Source: Diogma glabrata
Lineage: Eukaryota > Arthropoda > Insecta > Diptera > Cylindrotomidae
Assembly: GCA_963693315.1 (NCBI GenBank)
Contig: OY856188.1
Coordinates: 200,607,619-200,671,618, forward strand
Direction: 5' to 3'
Length of the DNA stretch: 64,000 nucleotides
Part shown: positions 44,639 through 56,337 of the stretch, piece after piece
Position numbering within the stretch: position 1 is the stretch's first letter
Layout: every line of letters begins with the position of its first letter
The notes under the pieces: model-generated
Told to the model about the DNA's origin: nothing
Seen by the model: the letters and a program-made list of their open reading frames with translations, nothing else
Databases searched by the model: none
Translations under genes and position numbers: made by a program

Positions 44639-46640
44639 GTCATGTTCAGATCGTTCAATTTTTGAGCGCCCCAATTACACAATTCGTTGTAATTGGGCTA
44701 AAGAAATAGAATTAACAGTTATACCAACTGAGAATGTGTCGAACGCAACGAATTGGGAAAAAATAAAAACCAATCTCGGACAAAGAAAAAGAAACGAAAC
44801 TTCCAAAATAAAAAAAATTGCTTTCACTAGAATGAACTGGAGACGAAAACGAAAATTCAAAAATTTCTAAACTAAAATATCAAACTAAGTCGATTTGATT
44901 GAAAATCAATTTAGAAAGTAAATAGCGAAGAATAACAAAATATTTCAAAAAAAATTTCAAATTTACAACAATTAAATTTTGAAATTCTCTTTAAAAACAA
45001 AATTCAAAAATTAAAAATAAACTTTTTCAAAACAAAATAATTTTTAAAACACAATTCCAAAAAAAAATTAATAACAATGCAGTAGTCAAGCTGATACTAA
45101 ATTCAAAATTTTAAAAATTTAAAAAAAAAATTCAAAAATCTTAAAAATACGTAAATAAACAAAAAAAATCCAATTATTCAAAATATTGAGCTGGATGGTA
45201 GTTGCTCGTTGATTAGTTGAGCTGATTTCATATTAAGTAAAGAAATTCTTAAAAAAAATCTTTGGTAGTTAAAAAAAAAATTGAAAAAAATTTAAAATTA
45301 ACAAAAATTCAAGCTAACGTGGGGCAAATGGTTACAGTCTCGCTATAGCCTAAGGGTGTCCACTGAATGCATCGATGTTTTTATTGGATGTAAAACCTCG
45401 GAACCCTGCATCGATGTTTTCCTATACATCGCTTAAAAATATCGATGTTTTTTCAACATCGAATACTCTCCGCAATAGTTTGATAATATTCTTTTCATGT
45501 TGAACGAAAAAGTTTATTTTATTCTCTTCCATTTATTTATATATCAGCTTTATTTGTATGTTTTTCCATAATAATAGTATGTTTTTGTATTGTTTTTTAA
45601 CCTATAGCCTAGTGAACTTAACCTATTGTCTAATGAAAATTTTCCTATAAAAAATTATCATTATTCAATTGGTATGATTCCAATTGGTCAAATTGTTTTG
45701 ATTCTATTAAAATTATTCAAATTATAATCACAATGGCTTTGCTACGTTTTGTTCAAAAATCATATTTTAAGCTAAATTCTCTTATTTCTGTTAGTTGAAT
45801 TTGGTTGATTGTATGGGATGGGATTTTTTTTTTATCAGGGTTTTTTTTTAATCAGACATTTCATTTATATATAATAAAGATTTATTGTTTTAATTGAAGA
45901 AAGAGTTTTTATTTTATATAGTACACCATTCTTTGTCATAGAATAAAGTAATGTAATCAATTCGTGTTTAATATATTTTATTCTCTCGCTCGTGCCTCGC
46001 TCGAATTTTATACTTTTGCTTAAGAATCAACTAATACATTAAAGTACCGAACTGATTGGTTAAACTATTATTTTTTTCGGAACGGTATACGCGTGAACAC
46101 AGACTTATAATACAGGCATAACAGTAATTAAGTGGAGAGTAGTTGGAAGTGAAAGAGCAAGATATGCAAGGGGATGGTAGAGGAAAAGGAAAGAAATATG
46201 CAAGTGGGATGGTAAAACTTTATGTTAAGCTTAAATTTTTGTAGGTTTTAGCTAAGCGGAAAAACTGTGGATTCTAGAAAATTCCATAAAGAGGTCGTTC
46301 GTGGGAAAAAAGACGAGACATATTGCTCAGTTTGGCCAAAGAATGGTTCAAGTGTGTGCTCATGGAAGTTTATTGCTAGACGAGTAGTGCGCAGAACTGG
46401 TGTCGCTTAGGCATTAGACCTTTTATCTCAGTTGAACACTTACTATAGTAGTATTTGTAAAATACAAATAGGTGTGGTCAAGGGCATACAGAGAATTTAT
46501 TAAATTAGCATCGTCAATTAACATGCATCCCCGGCGTGGAGTTTGATCGAATGCGACTAAATGAGTTTTTGCAGCCCTCGCAATTCAGAAGAAGTAAAAT
46601 AAAATTTGCTTATTCTTTGCAGATAACCTAAATATTTAGC
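44639..46640. other. A+T-rich non-coding DNA with a CATCGATG-rich patch
   Basis: The stretch 44880-45300 is low-complexity A-rich. At 45340-45470 the motif CATCGATGTTTT occurs three times or more (GCATCGATGTTTTTATTGG, GCATCGATGTTTTCC, ATATCGATGTTTTTTC), preceded by AAGGGTGTCCACTGAA. It resembles a subterminal region of a DNA transposon, but no partner end was found. No gene is supported. Confidence 0.45.
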
Positions 46641-47815
46641 TGCATTTTTGGTGTTTAGTAAATATGGTTTTCACAAGGAAAGTTTGCACCCCCTGATTTG
46701 TTCACATTGAGCTCTTTAAGAACCTTTGATACAACTAGGTTGCGAAAATGAACCTTTTTGTACAGTTTTTACCTAATGGAAGGGAAGGCGGTAGATGATT
46801 TGAAGCTGGCAGTTGTGAGGTGGCTGCACTGTGAGAAGCTAAAAGATCAGCTTTTTGTTCAAATGTGGAATGAATTATATTGTGTGGCTTGAGAGGAGGA
46901 ACTTGTTATGCTTTTTTACCCATGAAATATCTTTGTACCCAGCCAGAAAATGATTAGATAGATTTGGAGTTATTATTACCATTCAGGATTTCTCTAACTT
47001 TGTAACAGTGTTTCAGGTCGTCTAATCGTTTGGCATTGTTTATGGCATTTTTGCACTTCTACGGGGGGGCTATCAACGTATGAGCTCGATGTTTGAAGTC
47101 AATTGCTGACCGGCAGGCTTCATACCAGGCTGGTATACCGTCTGAACCCGCTGACTCTTTTACATTTAACTCTTAAGGAACCTTATATACAACTCGGGTT
47201 CGAAAAAAGATCTGTTTCATATAGTATGTATTAATCTATTGGAAGGAAAGGCGGCAGCTGATTTGAAGTTGGAAGTTGCGAGACAGCTGCAAAATGAGAA
47301 GCTAAAAGATCAGATTTTTTTCGGATGTGGAATAAATTATATATTCTGTAATTTGACAGGATGAACTTGTGATGCCTTTTTGTTTTTCCCGTGAAATTTC
47401 TTTGTACCAAGCTAGCAAATTACCAGAAAGATTTGGGATTATTATTACCGTTCAGGATTTCTCTGATTTGGTCTCAATTTTCAGGTCGTCTAATCATTTG
47501 GCATTGTTTATGGCATTTTACGAGTGGCAATCAGAAGTTCACAATGGTTGGGTGTTTGTTCAAATTGTGCGTGAGTTCTATGTTTCGAGTCAATTGCTAA
47601 GCAGCAGGTTTCATTAAACCATGAGGTGTTTGCGGTCTTCAATTTTAGAATGGATGATGGAATGAAACTTTCCATAGGCAATCGAATGGCGGATTCTCAG
47701 CGCAATCGAATCTACGATCATGTGTGCAGATGAGTCATTTCAAACATTAAAATCACCCACTATGACTATTTCAGCTTTAGGCGACATATCAATAATTTTT
47801 TCTATGGAGTCTGAC
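46640..47815 (-). pseudogene. LINE D fossil: endonuclease end and linker, with internal duplication
   Basis: On the minus strand near 47815-47690 the broken frame reads DSIEKIIDMSPKAEIVIVGD then FNV and, after a stop, DSSAHMIVDSIALRIRHSIA. That is the central part of a LINE endonuclease (GDFN motif). The following linker-like sequence occurs twice: 47150-47610 and 46690-47140, offset ~460-468 bp. Stops are abundant. The clade cannot be assigned. Confidence 0.6.
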
Positions 47816-49598
47816 AGGGATTAGTAGAATTATATGAGTGAGATAAGGTATAGCTTTTAAATGAAACAAAAAGTACAAATAGAAATATTCAATCAAAATT
47901 TACTACTGTTTATTACAATAAGAAGAATAAAAAAAAATTCAAAGCTAAAATAAATCCAAATAACAACGAAATGAAAGAATAAAAAAATACAGTTAGCATA
48001 TTTGCAAATTTGCTCCATATGAAATGTTGTCCATTAAGACCAATGTTCTTTAGACAGACTTTGCAGAAACAAAAGCTTACTTAACCGTTTTCCTTTCATT
48101 CTATTTCTTTGCTGATAGACTCCAGATGGAACAGAAGTCCCTACAATAGTTCAATATTGTAAAGCTATCTATTAGTACAGCGTGGGAAACTGAATTCTTA
48201 GATCATTCCAGATTTTCAAAGGATTTTCTTTGTGTCTTCTTTCAACTGTACTACGCAAGTAAATGAATAATTTATCAGAAATTCATTATTCAGAGAATCA
48301 GATTGTGTCTCTTGTTTATTAATTCATGATATTCCGATAAGAAAAAGCTATTTTCTTATTTTTCAGATTGATCTGAATCAGATGCCAACATTTCGATATA
48401 TTGTGTTTAGTATTTTTTACAAAGTTTTTAGTTTTAGTGACTGCTGTAGAGCAAGCAAGAGCGTCCCTCAAGTGCATTCTTTTAAACCTCGACTCCAATA
48501 CAGTGAATGTATACAGTGACTAGCGAGTGGATTTACTCTTTCTATAGCACCCCCCACTCTTTTTTCAATTTCGTTAATTATAAGCGATTTCAATTCTTTG
48601 GCGAGCAAGCTTTCTAAAGTTAGTGGTTGAATTTTTAAAACTAAGCATTGAACTAATAGAATCAACTTGCTGCCAGTGCAATACGTATCACTAGACACTT
48701 CTTTGGTATCAGCTTCGAGTGGTCTTAAAAATTTTGTGGTCGAGTAGTCTTAAAAATCGAGTGGTCTTAAAAATTGCCAGTTTTGACGCATTGAGCATAT
48801 GTGATCCCATTTTATGCCGAATATAGTTATATCGTTGATGACACACCATAACTCTAAAAATCTCCCAATAATTTAGTATGAGGACTGATTTATTGGTGTT
48901 TTCTCTTGTAGATTAGAAAAATATCACAAAAATTGGACAACTTTGAGTCAAATAAAAATGTTATGCACGACTATGGGAAGGAAAGTTGGTTTCTCAGAGA
49001 GTAAAATCAACAACAAAAATACGATTTGACAGATTTGCATTCACGGTAAAATATGGTTATGATAATCGGTTGGCTTTATCGCAAATATCAAAAAATAAGA
49101 ACCAGCCACGAACACTAACATGAAATTGATAGTTCCAAAGTCATTTATTCTTAAATCCGAAGAAAAGTCAAAAAATTTTCAAAACTAACGTACTAATAAA
49201 TTGAACAAAAACAAAAATAAACTAAATATATACATTTATTCCCCTCTAATTTATTTTTTTAAATTAGATAAAAACACATTAAAAAAAATTATGTTAGTTT
49301 TCTTATGGAAGAAAAGGTTCTAACCCATAATTCAGTATTCTTCTATACTTTGTTGTGTTTACACATACAAAAACTATGTTTTCTCAATATAACTTGAAGA
49401 CGACAAGAATGAAAATTTAATTTCTTTTATTAACATTTTGTTTTTGCTTTCTATTCTTTTATTGAAATGTTTTTAAAATAAATAGAAAAACTAAAAGAAA
49501 ATTAAACAAATATGTCAGGTTGTTGTCAATTTAAAATAATAAATAAATTAAAAATAAATAGCTGTTTAATTAATTGAATTTTTTTCTCATATTTTTAG
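47816..49598. other. A+T-rich non-coding DNA, probably intron upstream of host exon a
   Basis: No gene was recognised. A 76-codon minus-strand frame at 48468-48698 has no known domain. The 3' end carries a normal acceptor: T-rich tract then ATTTTTAG at 49591-49598. Confidence 0.5.
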
Positions 49599-49855
49599 AT
49601 AATCCAACATATTTTTATAATTTGGATGAACCGCCAATAACACCAACATCACCAACAAAACGTTTTTCATTTTTTCGTCGTCGCTCATCGAGTAGCAATA
49701 AATTATTACCATCACCAAAATCAAAGAATGGAACAAACAATACATTTAATGATCTTCCACCATCTGGAATTTCACATAATCACCGTAGCATAAAATCTTT
49801 TATGAAAAACAATAAGAATCCTACAACAATAAATTCAGGATGCATATATTCTCAA
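49599..49855 (+). CDS. Host gene exon a (Ser/Pro/Arg-rich, unidentified protein)
   Basis: 257-bp internal exon. The acceptor TTTTTAG ends at 49598 and the donor GTAAAA starts at 49856. It enters with 1 nt from the previous exon and ends in phase 0. The product includes NPTYFYNLDEPPITPTSPTK, RFSFFRRRSSSSNKLLPSPK and a basic, Asn-rich tail: a disordered segment with several potential phosphosites (RRRSSSS, TPTSP). The three exons here agree in phase, which is strong evidence for a real gene. Identity is unknown. The style recalls long N-terminal regions of signalling proteins; the gamma subunit of AMP-activated protein kinase is one speculative candidate, not supported by any catalytic domain in view. 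Confidence 0.82.
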
Positions 49856-49927
49856 GTAAAAATAAAAATAATTCTTTTAAGTAACTGATCACAAAGTTCT
49901 AACCGTTTTTAAATTTTATAATTTTAG

Positions 49928-50064
49928 GTAATTCCAAACGGGGAGGTGAATCTTAGAAATGAAGAAGATGTTACATATAGATATCGTGATCGACTTGGAA
50001 GTTATAATGAAACTGTTACCTATAGTATAAACGATGATGTTTTCTGCCAAAATAGTAATAACAG
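49928..50064 (+). CDS. Host gene exon b
   Basis: 137-bp internal exon. The acceptor AATTTTAG ends at 49927 and the donor GTAATT starts at 50065. It enters in phase 0 and ends with two bases of a codon (AG). The product reads VIPNGEVNLRNEEDVTYRYR then DRLGSYNETVTYSINDDVF. It is more charged and less Ser-rich than exon a. The intron between a and b is only 72 bp, while the next is about 5.1 kb and full of transposons. Confidence 0.8.
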
Positions 50065-50430
50065 GTAATTTTTGTTTTTCCAATTTTAATTACATTTATT
50101 TTTTAAGATAAAATTAGGACTAGGCCCACCGATTTTGGATTAATTAAAAAAAATGTGATTGTGTAGAAAATTTTTTTAAATTGTGTAAAATCTTAAAAAA
50201 ACTGAAGTGTACTTAGTTTAAAGTTATGTCTGTAATTTAAAATAACATATTAAGAAATTATTCCATTTTCGTCCAGCGCTGAGGACCAAATATTATCTGT
50301 TAAAAATGTTTGTTGAATTTTTTTTTCAAAGTGTTAACTGACTCGACGATTGATCTGGTTTCGTTTGGAACTGATTCTGACTGTTTAATCTTTAAACATA
50401 CCCACAAAACTGCGCTTATTATTCATAATG

Positions 50431-51620
50431 TTTTTCGGGTTCAATTTTTTATAACGAACCCTATTGGTGGGAGTAAAACGAGTTTTTCACATTATATCGA
50501 TCATCCCGTAAACTATAAATGCTATATGGACCTGAAATTTGAGGTGCGTATAAAACTAGTAAAATGACGGATACAAATAAAACTAAAGTTGTTTTCGTTT
50601 GGTTTATAGGAGTACGATGTGAGACCATTGAGAAAATACATTTTTTATAGATTCAGATCATATGAAAGGGCTTCATTTCAGTATTCTTTAAAAATTTATT
50701 TGGGAATTTTACACCTCACCTTTTTTTGTATAATTTTAAATAATGACGTTTTCTTCATGTTTTCTTACCTCGATTAGCTACGAACCTAACAAATCGAAAA
50801 TCTTCAAATGTATTTGGAGTGATAGAAAAACTAGTAAGTTTTTAATCAAAAATATATAAAAGTGTCACATATTCATAATTATATTTATTAAGGGGGTGGA
50901 AATGTGAAGTGGAAAAACATTATTTAAAACATGGTCAAGTTTGAAAGAGCACAATTTTTCTGAGTTATTGTCAAAAAAGTGCGACTTTCAGACCGTCCCC
51001 CCCCCCCCCTACGTTTCGAATCTGGATGACAGGAAAATTTTTAAAAATTCACAGAGTTTGGTAAATTTTGAATGAAAATTATAGCGAAGTCTCAAATAAT
51101 TATATTTCTGTGTGTTTAGGGGACGGGGGTAGAAAGGGTAAAAAAATTCTTTACTGACCCAAGCGAGTCATATGCAAGGTGTCATATGAAAGAGCACCTA
51201 ATTTAAGAAACATTACAATTTTTTTTTTAGATTTTTGCAATGTACAGTTTTTGCGTTGTTGTAAAAAAAATATTTTTAGTATATAGTCTCTTTACCCCCT
51301 AAATTTCGACACTTGATTCACGAAAAAAAAAACAAATTTAAACCATTTATAAGCTGGTGTAATTAAATCTTTCTTGAGTTACCATAAACAGTAATGGATA
51401 AGATTTAACCTGAAGCAACATTTTTTATGTCATTTTTGATCAATGTAGATGTGATTGTAATTTACTATAGGGTTTACGATTAAACGTTTATTTTGTTATG
51501 TGTCTATGGTCTGGCGATAGAAAGACATTACAGCACAACTTTGTGTCAATTATTTTTGATTTTGTGTTCTTTTACGTTCACGGAACCTGGGAATTTTATT
51601 CCCACTAGTCTGACTTTTTT
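50431..51620 (-). repeat. Repeat family G, copy 3 (short form, in host intron)
   Basis: The left edge is CGGGTTCAATTTTTTATAAC with ACGAACCCTATTGG. The right edge is ACGTTCACGGAACCTGG then TCCCACTAGTCTGACTTTTT, the reverse complement of the copy 2 start. It has about 1.5 satellite units, including a C run at 50998-51011. It is the most compact copy and shows the family's basic length, about 1.2 kb. Confidence 0.75.
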
Positions 51621-53233
51621 ACATTTTAAAATAAGCAATATTACGGAATGGAAGCAATAGTGTAGAATTTCCTAGGTAGATGTTTTAAGTTTGTTTGGGT
51701 AGATGACATCAACTCTGTTATTGTGTGGCCATGTGGGTACTAAATACTTATACCGGCTGAGGTCAAGTTCCTGCCCACCCACCATACACTTGCAGGAGTC
51801 GAATTTAAATGAAAATTTTTTCGTTTCGGCTATACAGGTCAGTTTGTGTCAGGTTTTCTGGTTGGATTTCATTAACCTTTTTTATTATTTGCGATTCTTA
51901 TATGTTTAGTTTTATTTTCCGTGTTATGCATTGGTATATGCAACTAATGTTTACTCGGTTGAGGCTTTCTTGTTTTTCACTTCCAGATTCATTTTGTTGT
52001 TTGGATGTTTTATTGATTCTTATACTAGGACAAATGTTTTTTGAGTTTTTATTAAAAATTTATCTAGCATTAATAAGAAAAACATCTCTGTTTATAAACC
52101 TGGTCCTGTTGCCTGGTCCTTTGGAGAACGATAACTTGAGAACGAATGAACCTATCCCAAAACTTCAAAATGATATCAAAAGAGTTATTTGCATACATTT
52201 TTACTTAAATATCGAGTCTTTTGGCGTACGATCATCTTTATAGCTTCCAACTCTATGAAATACAATAAAAAGTTATCGCCAGCTCCATCTTATTCCAAGA
52301 GTCATAAGAGACGACTATAACGTCACATAGAGCCAATCTAAATTGTTACTTTGCCCAAATATTACGCAAATTATTTGCCTTAAGTATAGCAAAAGATTGG
52401 CATTATGTTAATTGATAACTAACGCTATAACTATAAGTATCAACGGAAAACAGTATTAATTATGTTATTAACGTCGTTAGCTCGAATGTAATTGGGATCA
52501 AACTTTTGATTTAAATTAATTAAATTATTCTCCAATTACTGCAAAAGATTCTCAATCAGCTCTATCTAGCTTCAGTTGCACTTCTGTACTGCAGTCTGTT
52601 CGCCAGACAAATGTTTAATCATAAAAAAGCACAATCGGTTTCAACAATTGTTGTTCAGTAGACTCGTATGAACACTGTGGCAGATTTGAAAGTTATCTGT
52701 GAAGAATTGATGACTATAAACTGGGACTTTAAGTTGAACTTCAACAGAGACATCATCAATAGTTCGTGTAACTTAAAGAATAATGTAAAGAACCTTTCCT
52801 TATCTTTGGCCATTCTTGATAATAAATTTTACCTCCTCTCCACTCCTTCTCTTTATATTTTGGCTTTGGTGTAGGACTTTGAATTGCTTTCCATAAAATA
52901 AAGTTTCTTAGAAATTATGGCGTGGTATGTTTCTTTTTCTGTTTTTCTATCATTTGATTTTCAGTTCACAATGCTTTGATTATTCTCTTGTGAGGATAAA
53001 ATGTGTGAAAATTAACTAAATTATTTATCATAGTTAATTTAGCTGCGCAAGCAAATGATGCAAGCTGTTTGGGCTGATACGGGTTTTAAATTAGGCACTC
53101 CTACCAATTTAATGAATCAAGTAATCCACAATTACACTAGTTTACAAATTTTGATCTTTTTTTTGTCTCTCTGACTAAAACCAAACTTTTCTTACAGATT
53201 TTGACTTGCTGAACGGTTTTAGTTAGGTTTTAG
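51621..53233. other. A+T-rich intronic DNA, nothing recognised
   Basis: Open frames at 51703-52243 and 52668-52874 are Phe/Leu-rich or featureless and have no recognisable domain. No repeat pair within the window was noticed here. Confidence 0.45.
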
Positions 53234-54530
53234 TTAGTCCAGTTTTTGGATCGCATATTTTACAAAACAAACAAATCCAATGTATTAATAAAACAAGTGC
53301 ATAGTAAAGATGCTAACAAACATTTTGAGTTTTTTTGTAAAAATCCATCAAGGATTCTGGAAGTTATATTCGATAAAAAGAAATAAAAGTCAAAAATTTT
53401 TATGTTTTTTTAAAAATTTTTCATATTCAACGCTATAAATTTTGAACAAACTTGTAAATGACTTGGAGCCGGTGGTAACTTTAATTCCCTTTCTTTTAAG
53501 CTAAAAAACTCGAATATTGATGCATTTTGCACCAAGTTATTCAGGTTTTCCCAAAACAAGTCAAAACTAAAAATTTGGAAAAAAAAACATTTTTACTAAG
53601 AATAATTCAAATTCTGCAACATAAATGATTTAAATATAAGTTGATATTCAGATTTTCGAGCTGCGAGCTATTTTGAGTTTTCCTTCTTTCAACCGCGTTT
53701 ATGTATTTTTTCTTTTCTTTTTGTGCCCCATCGTAAATATTATTTTACAAGTTCAGTCGTTCTCAAACATCAGTTAAGAATTCTTTTAAATAGTAAAGTG
53801 TAAGGTTAAATTTATTTAAATGGCGTCGCAAGAAGTTTCAAGTGTAAAAATATTCCAAACTCATTTTATTTTATTTGTGGAATTTGCATAATCACTAAAA
53901 AAAATCACTCTATATATAAGAATTGCATACCTTCATTTTTTCGACATAAAATTGAATGAAGATAAACCGTGGATGCCGAAAAATGGTTATGTCAACTGGA
54001 ACTTAACACATTCAAAATGGTACAACAGAGAAAATGTTCATTTAACGTTTTAACGTTGTGTTACGACCAGGTTTTGACCATAACAAGCAATTTCAACTCA
54101 AAAATCTGTATAACAACTTATATATAAATCCATTATGTTGCAGAATTTAAATTATTCTTAGCAAACATTTTTTTTCCCAAATTTTGAGTTTTTACTTTTT
54201 TTGGGAAGACCTGAATAAATTGGTGCAATCTGCACCAAAATTCGTGTTTTTAACTTAAAAGATAGGATATTAAATTAGCTGTAAAAAATTAAAATAAATT
54301 TAAAATCATTGTTTGTTCAAAATTTATGGTGTAGAATATGGAAAATTTTTAAAAACACATAAATTTTTGATTTTTTTTTCAATTTTTTTCGAATGCAACT
54401 TCCAGTATCCTTGATGGATTTTTACCATAAAACCTCAAAATTTTTGTTGGTATCTTTACTATGCACCTGTTTCATTAATACCTTAAATTTATTTGTTTTG
54501 TTAAATATGCGACCCAAAAACCGGGATAAC
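53234..54530. mobile_element. Fold-back element with ~430-bp inverted arms (1.3 kb)
   Basis: Arms 53234-53665 and about 54095-54530 are reverse complements with moderate divergence. Landmarks are GGATCGCATATTTTAC/GTTAAATATGCGACCC, AAAATCCATCAAGGATTCTGGAAG against CTTCCAGTATCCTTGATGGATTTT (described, not quoted in full elsewhere), and GCAACATAAATGATTTA. The middle is ~430 bp of non-coding DNA. It lies in the large host intron. The superfamily is unknown. Confidence 0.82.
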
Positions 54531-55154
54531 CCTTTTGTTCACCGAAAAATTGGTTTTGTGTGAATATCTCAAAAAGAAGAGCTAGCCTAAAAAATAATAT
54601 GATATTCGGGTTCAGCTGGTCAAAATCTATAAGAAAAGTTGGGTTTTATTTAGGGAGATTTTTCTTGTAAACTAGTGTTATTTTTATATTGTGCTTCGGG
54701 ATGTTGTTGATATCTTCTTCGAGTTCGGAAAAGAATAGGTATTTTATTTCCTCATTTTTATCCAAGTAGTGATATTTTATAATTAGGGTATTTATTCTTA
54801 AACTGCTACTCTATAAGACTTTACAACTTAACTAACTGTTTGCTCACCTTTTGGTTTGCTCATAATTTTTATATGCATTTATATGATATGCTAATCTTCT
54901 CAAAAATCACATAACCTTTAATATATTAAACCTCGAATTTAATTGAACATTGAAACTCTTACGTCATTTTAAATTCATCCACCTTATGTTGAGAACTACG
55001 AAAACAACGAGAAGAAGCTATGATTTCTACATGCCTACGAGAGAAGAAGTTGCAATTTGTATTTAAGTTATCAAGAGAGCTTTGTATCAAGATCAAGCCT
55101 TGTTTTTTGTGTCATTAATTGTTACTATAATTTTCTAATTCTTTGTTATTTCAG
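54531..55154. other. Intron end before host exon c
   Basis: Non-coding. It ends in a normal acceptor, TTTGTTATTTCAG at 55142-55154. Confidence 0.55.
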
Positions 55155-55327
55155 AACCCCAAGCAATGGATATCCAGATAGTTCAAATGAATCCACACCT
55201 GGAACACGGCGGCATTCAATAGGGACGTTTGGCTCAAAAGATCGCATACGATCAACTTCCTTTTCCGATGAAGTACCAACAATGCCTGCACCAAAAATAC
55301 CTACCCAAATTACACCAAGAAAAAAAC
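55155..55327 (+). CDS. Host gene exon c (Ser/Arg-rich segment)
   Basis: 173-bp internal exon. The acceptor TTTCAG ends at 55154 and the donor GTAAGT starts at 55328. Its first base completes the AG left by exon b to give AGA (Arg), then TPSNGYPDSSNESTPGTRRH, SIGTFGSKDRIRSTSFSDEV and PTMPAPKIPTQITPRKK. It ends with one base (C) of the next codon. RRHSIG and RSTSFSDE are good basophilic kinase-type phosphosites, typical of 14-3-3-binding or regulatory linkers. Conservation of an open frame and three matching phases supports a real gene on the plus strand. Further exons lie outside the window or were not found downstream. Confidence 0.82.
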
Positions 55328-56337
55328 GTAAGTTTTCAAATCTATAAAATTTAGTTTGTCTTTTCTTAAAAGATCACAACAAAAAAACCAATATCAACTT
55401 AACTTACACTTTAATGACATTGATGATGAAAAATTTAAAGTAGTTACTTAATTTTCATTCATAAAATATAAATATTAAATAATTTCTTATTTATTTTAAA
55501 TTTAAATTGAAGACAATCACATATATAAAATAAATAAGAAGAAGAAGATACATTAAAATATTTAATTTATTAAAGTGCTTCTTCCGTCTTGAGAACTGAG
55601 AAAATTTTAACTAAATCAAACGAAAGAAATATTTTGAATCTAAAATTATTGTTATTGTGCAATAGTTTTGAAACGTAATTTATTATGTTATGCGTCAAAT
55701 GCAATCGATTCTACAAGTGCGAGCAAATAAAAGTTTTTACTTCGCGCTTGTTGTAAATGAATATATATGTAATTTTTTAAATATTTTCATTTTGGAGTGT
55801 AAACGAAAATCCATATTGTCGGCAGAAATGTTTGTTATTTTTTTTGTTGTTACTTTATCTTTAAATGAAATCATGAAATCAAAATTATAACAAATAAAAC
55901 TAATTCATAGACTTCTTTGTCGGTTTGTTTTTTTCTTTCGTTTTTGCTGAACATAATGTGCATTCAAAACAACAAACAATTAGAGTTAATAATAAAATTA
56001 TGTTATTTAAATTCCATATAGAAAATAAACAAATAAAAAAAGTGTAAAAATAATAGTTAATTTTTAATAGTAATAAAATCTAAAATGTTTTTTACAAAAA
56101 TATTGCATCAATCGGCGCCAAATTTTTTTAAAATTTATTTATATTTTTCTTGTGTGTTTAGATTTGCAATTAAAGGAATTAAAAATTAATGCATTTTGAG
56201 GAAATTTACAAAAAAAAATACTATTTATGAATATTAAAACAATTTAATAAAGTTTTATTGTTATTTTGATTTATGTATTCACATTTGAAAAGGATGTTAT
56301 CGAAGTTTTTGTTTGTTTATTTATAAAACGGATTAAC
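55328..56337. other. A+T-rich non-coding DNA (probable intron)
   Basis: No coding feature was seen. The 66-codon frame at 55690-55890 is featureless. Confidence 0.5.

Noticed and set aside
45340..45480. CATCGATG-rich patch as a complete hAT element
   Set aside because: Only one end-like sequence was found and no partner inverted repeat or 8-bp duplication could be located.
48468..48698. 76-codon minus-strand frame with a helical-looking segment
   Set aside because: No start context, homologue or neighbouring exon could be recognised.
51703..52243. Overlapping 68- and 144-codon plus-strand frames
   Set aside because: Phe/Leu/Ile-rich with no motif; they fall inside the probable host intron.
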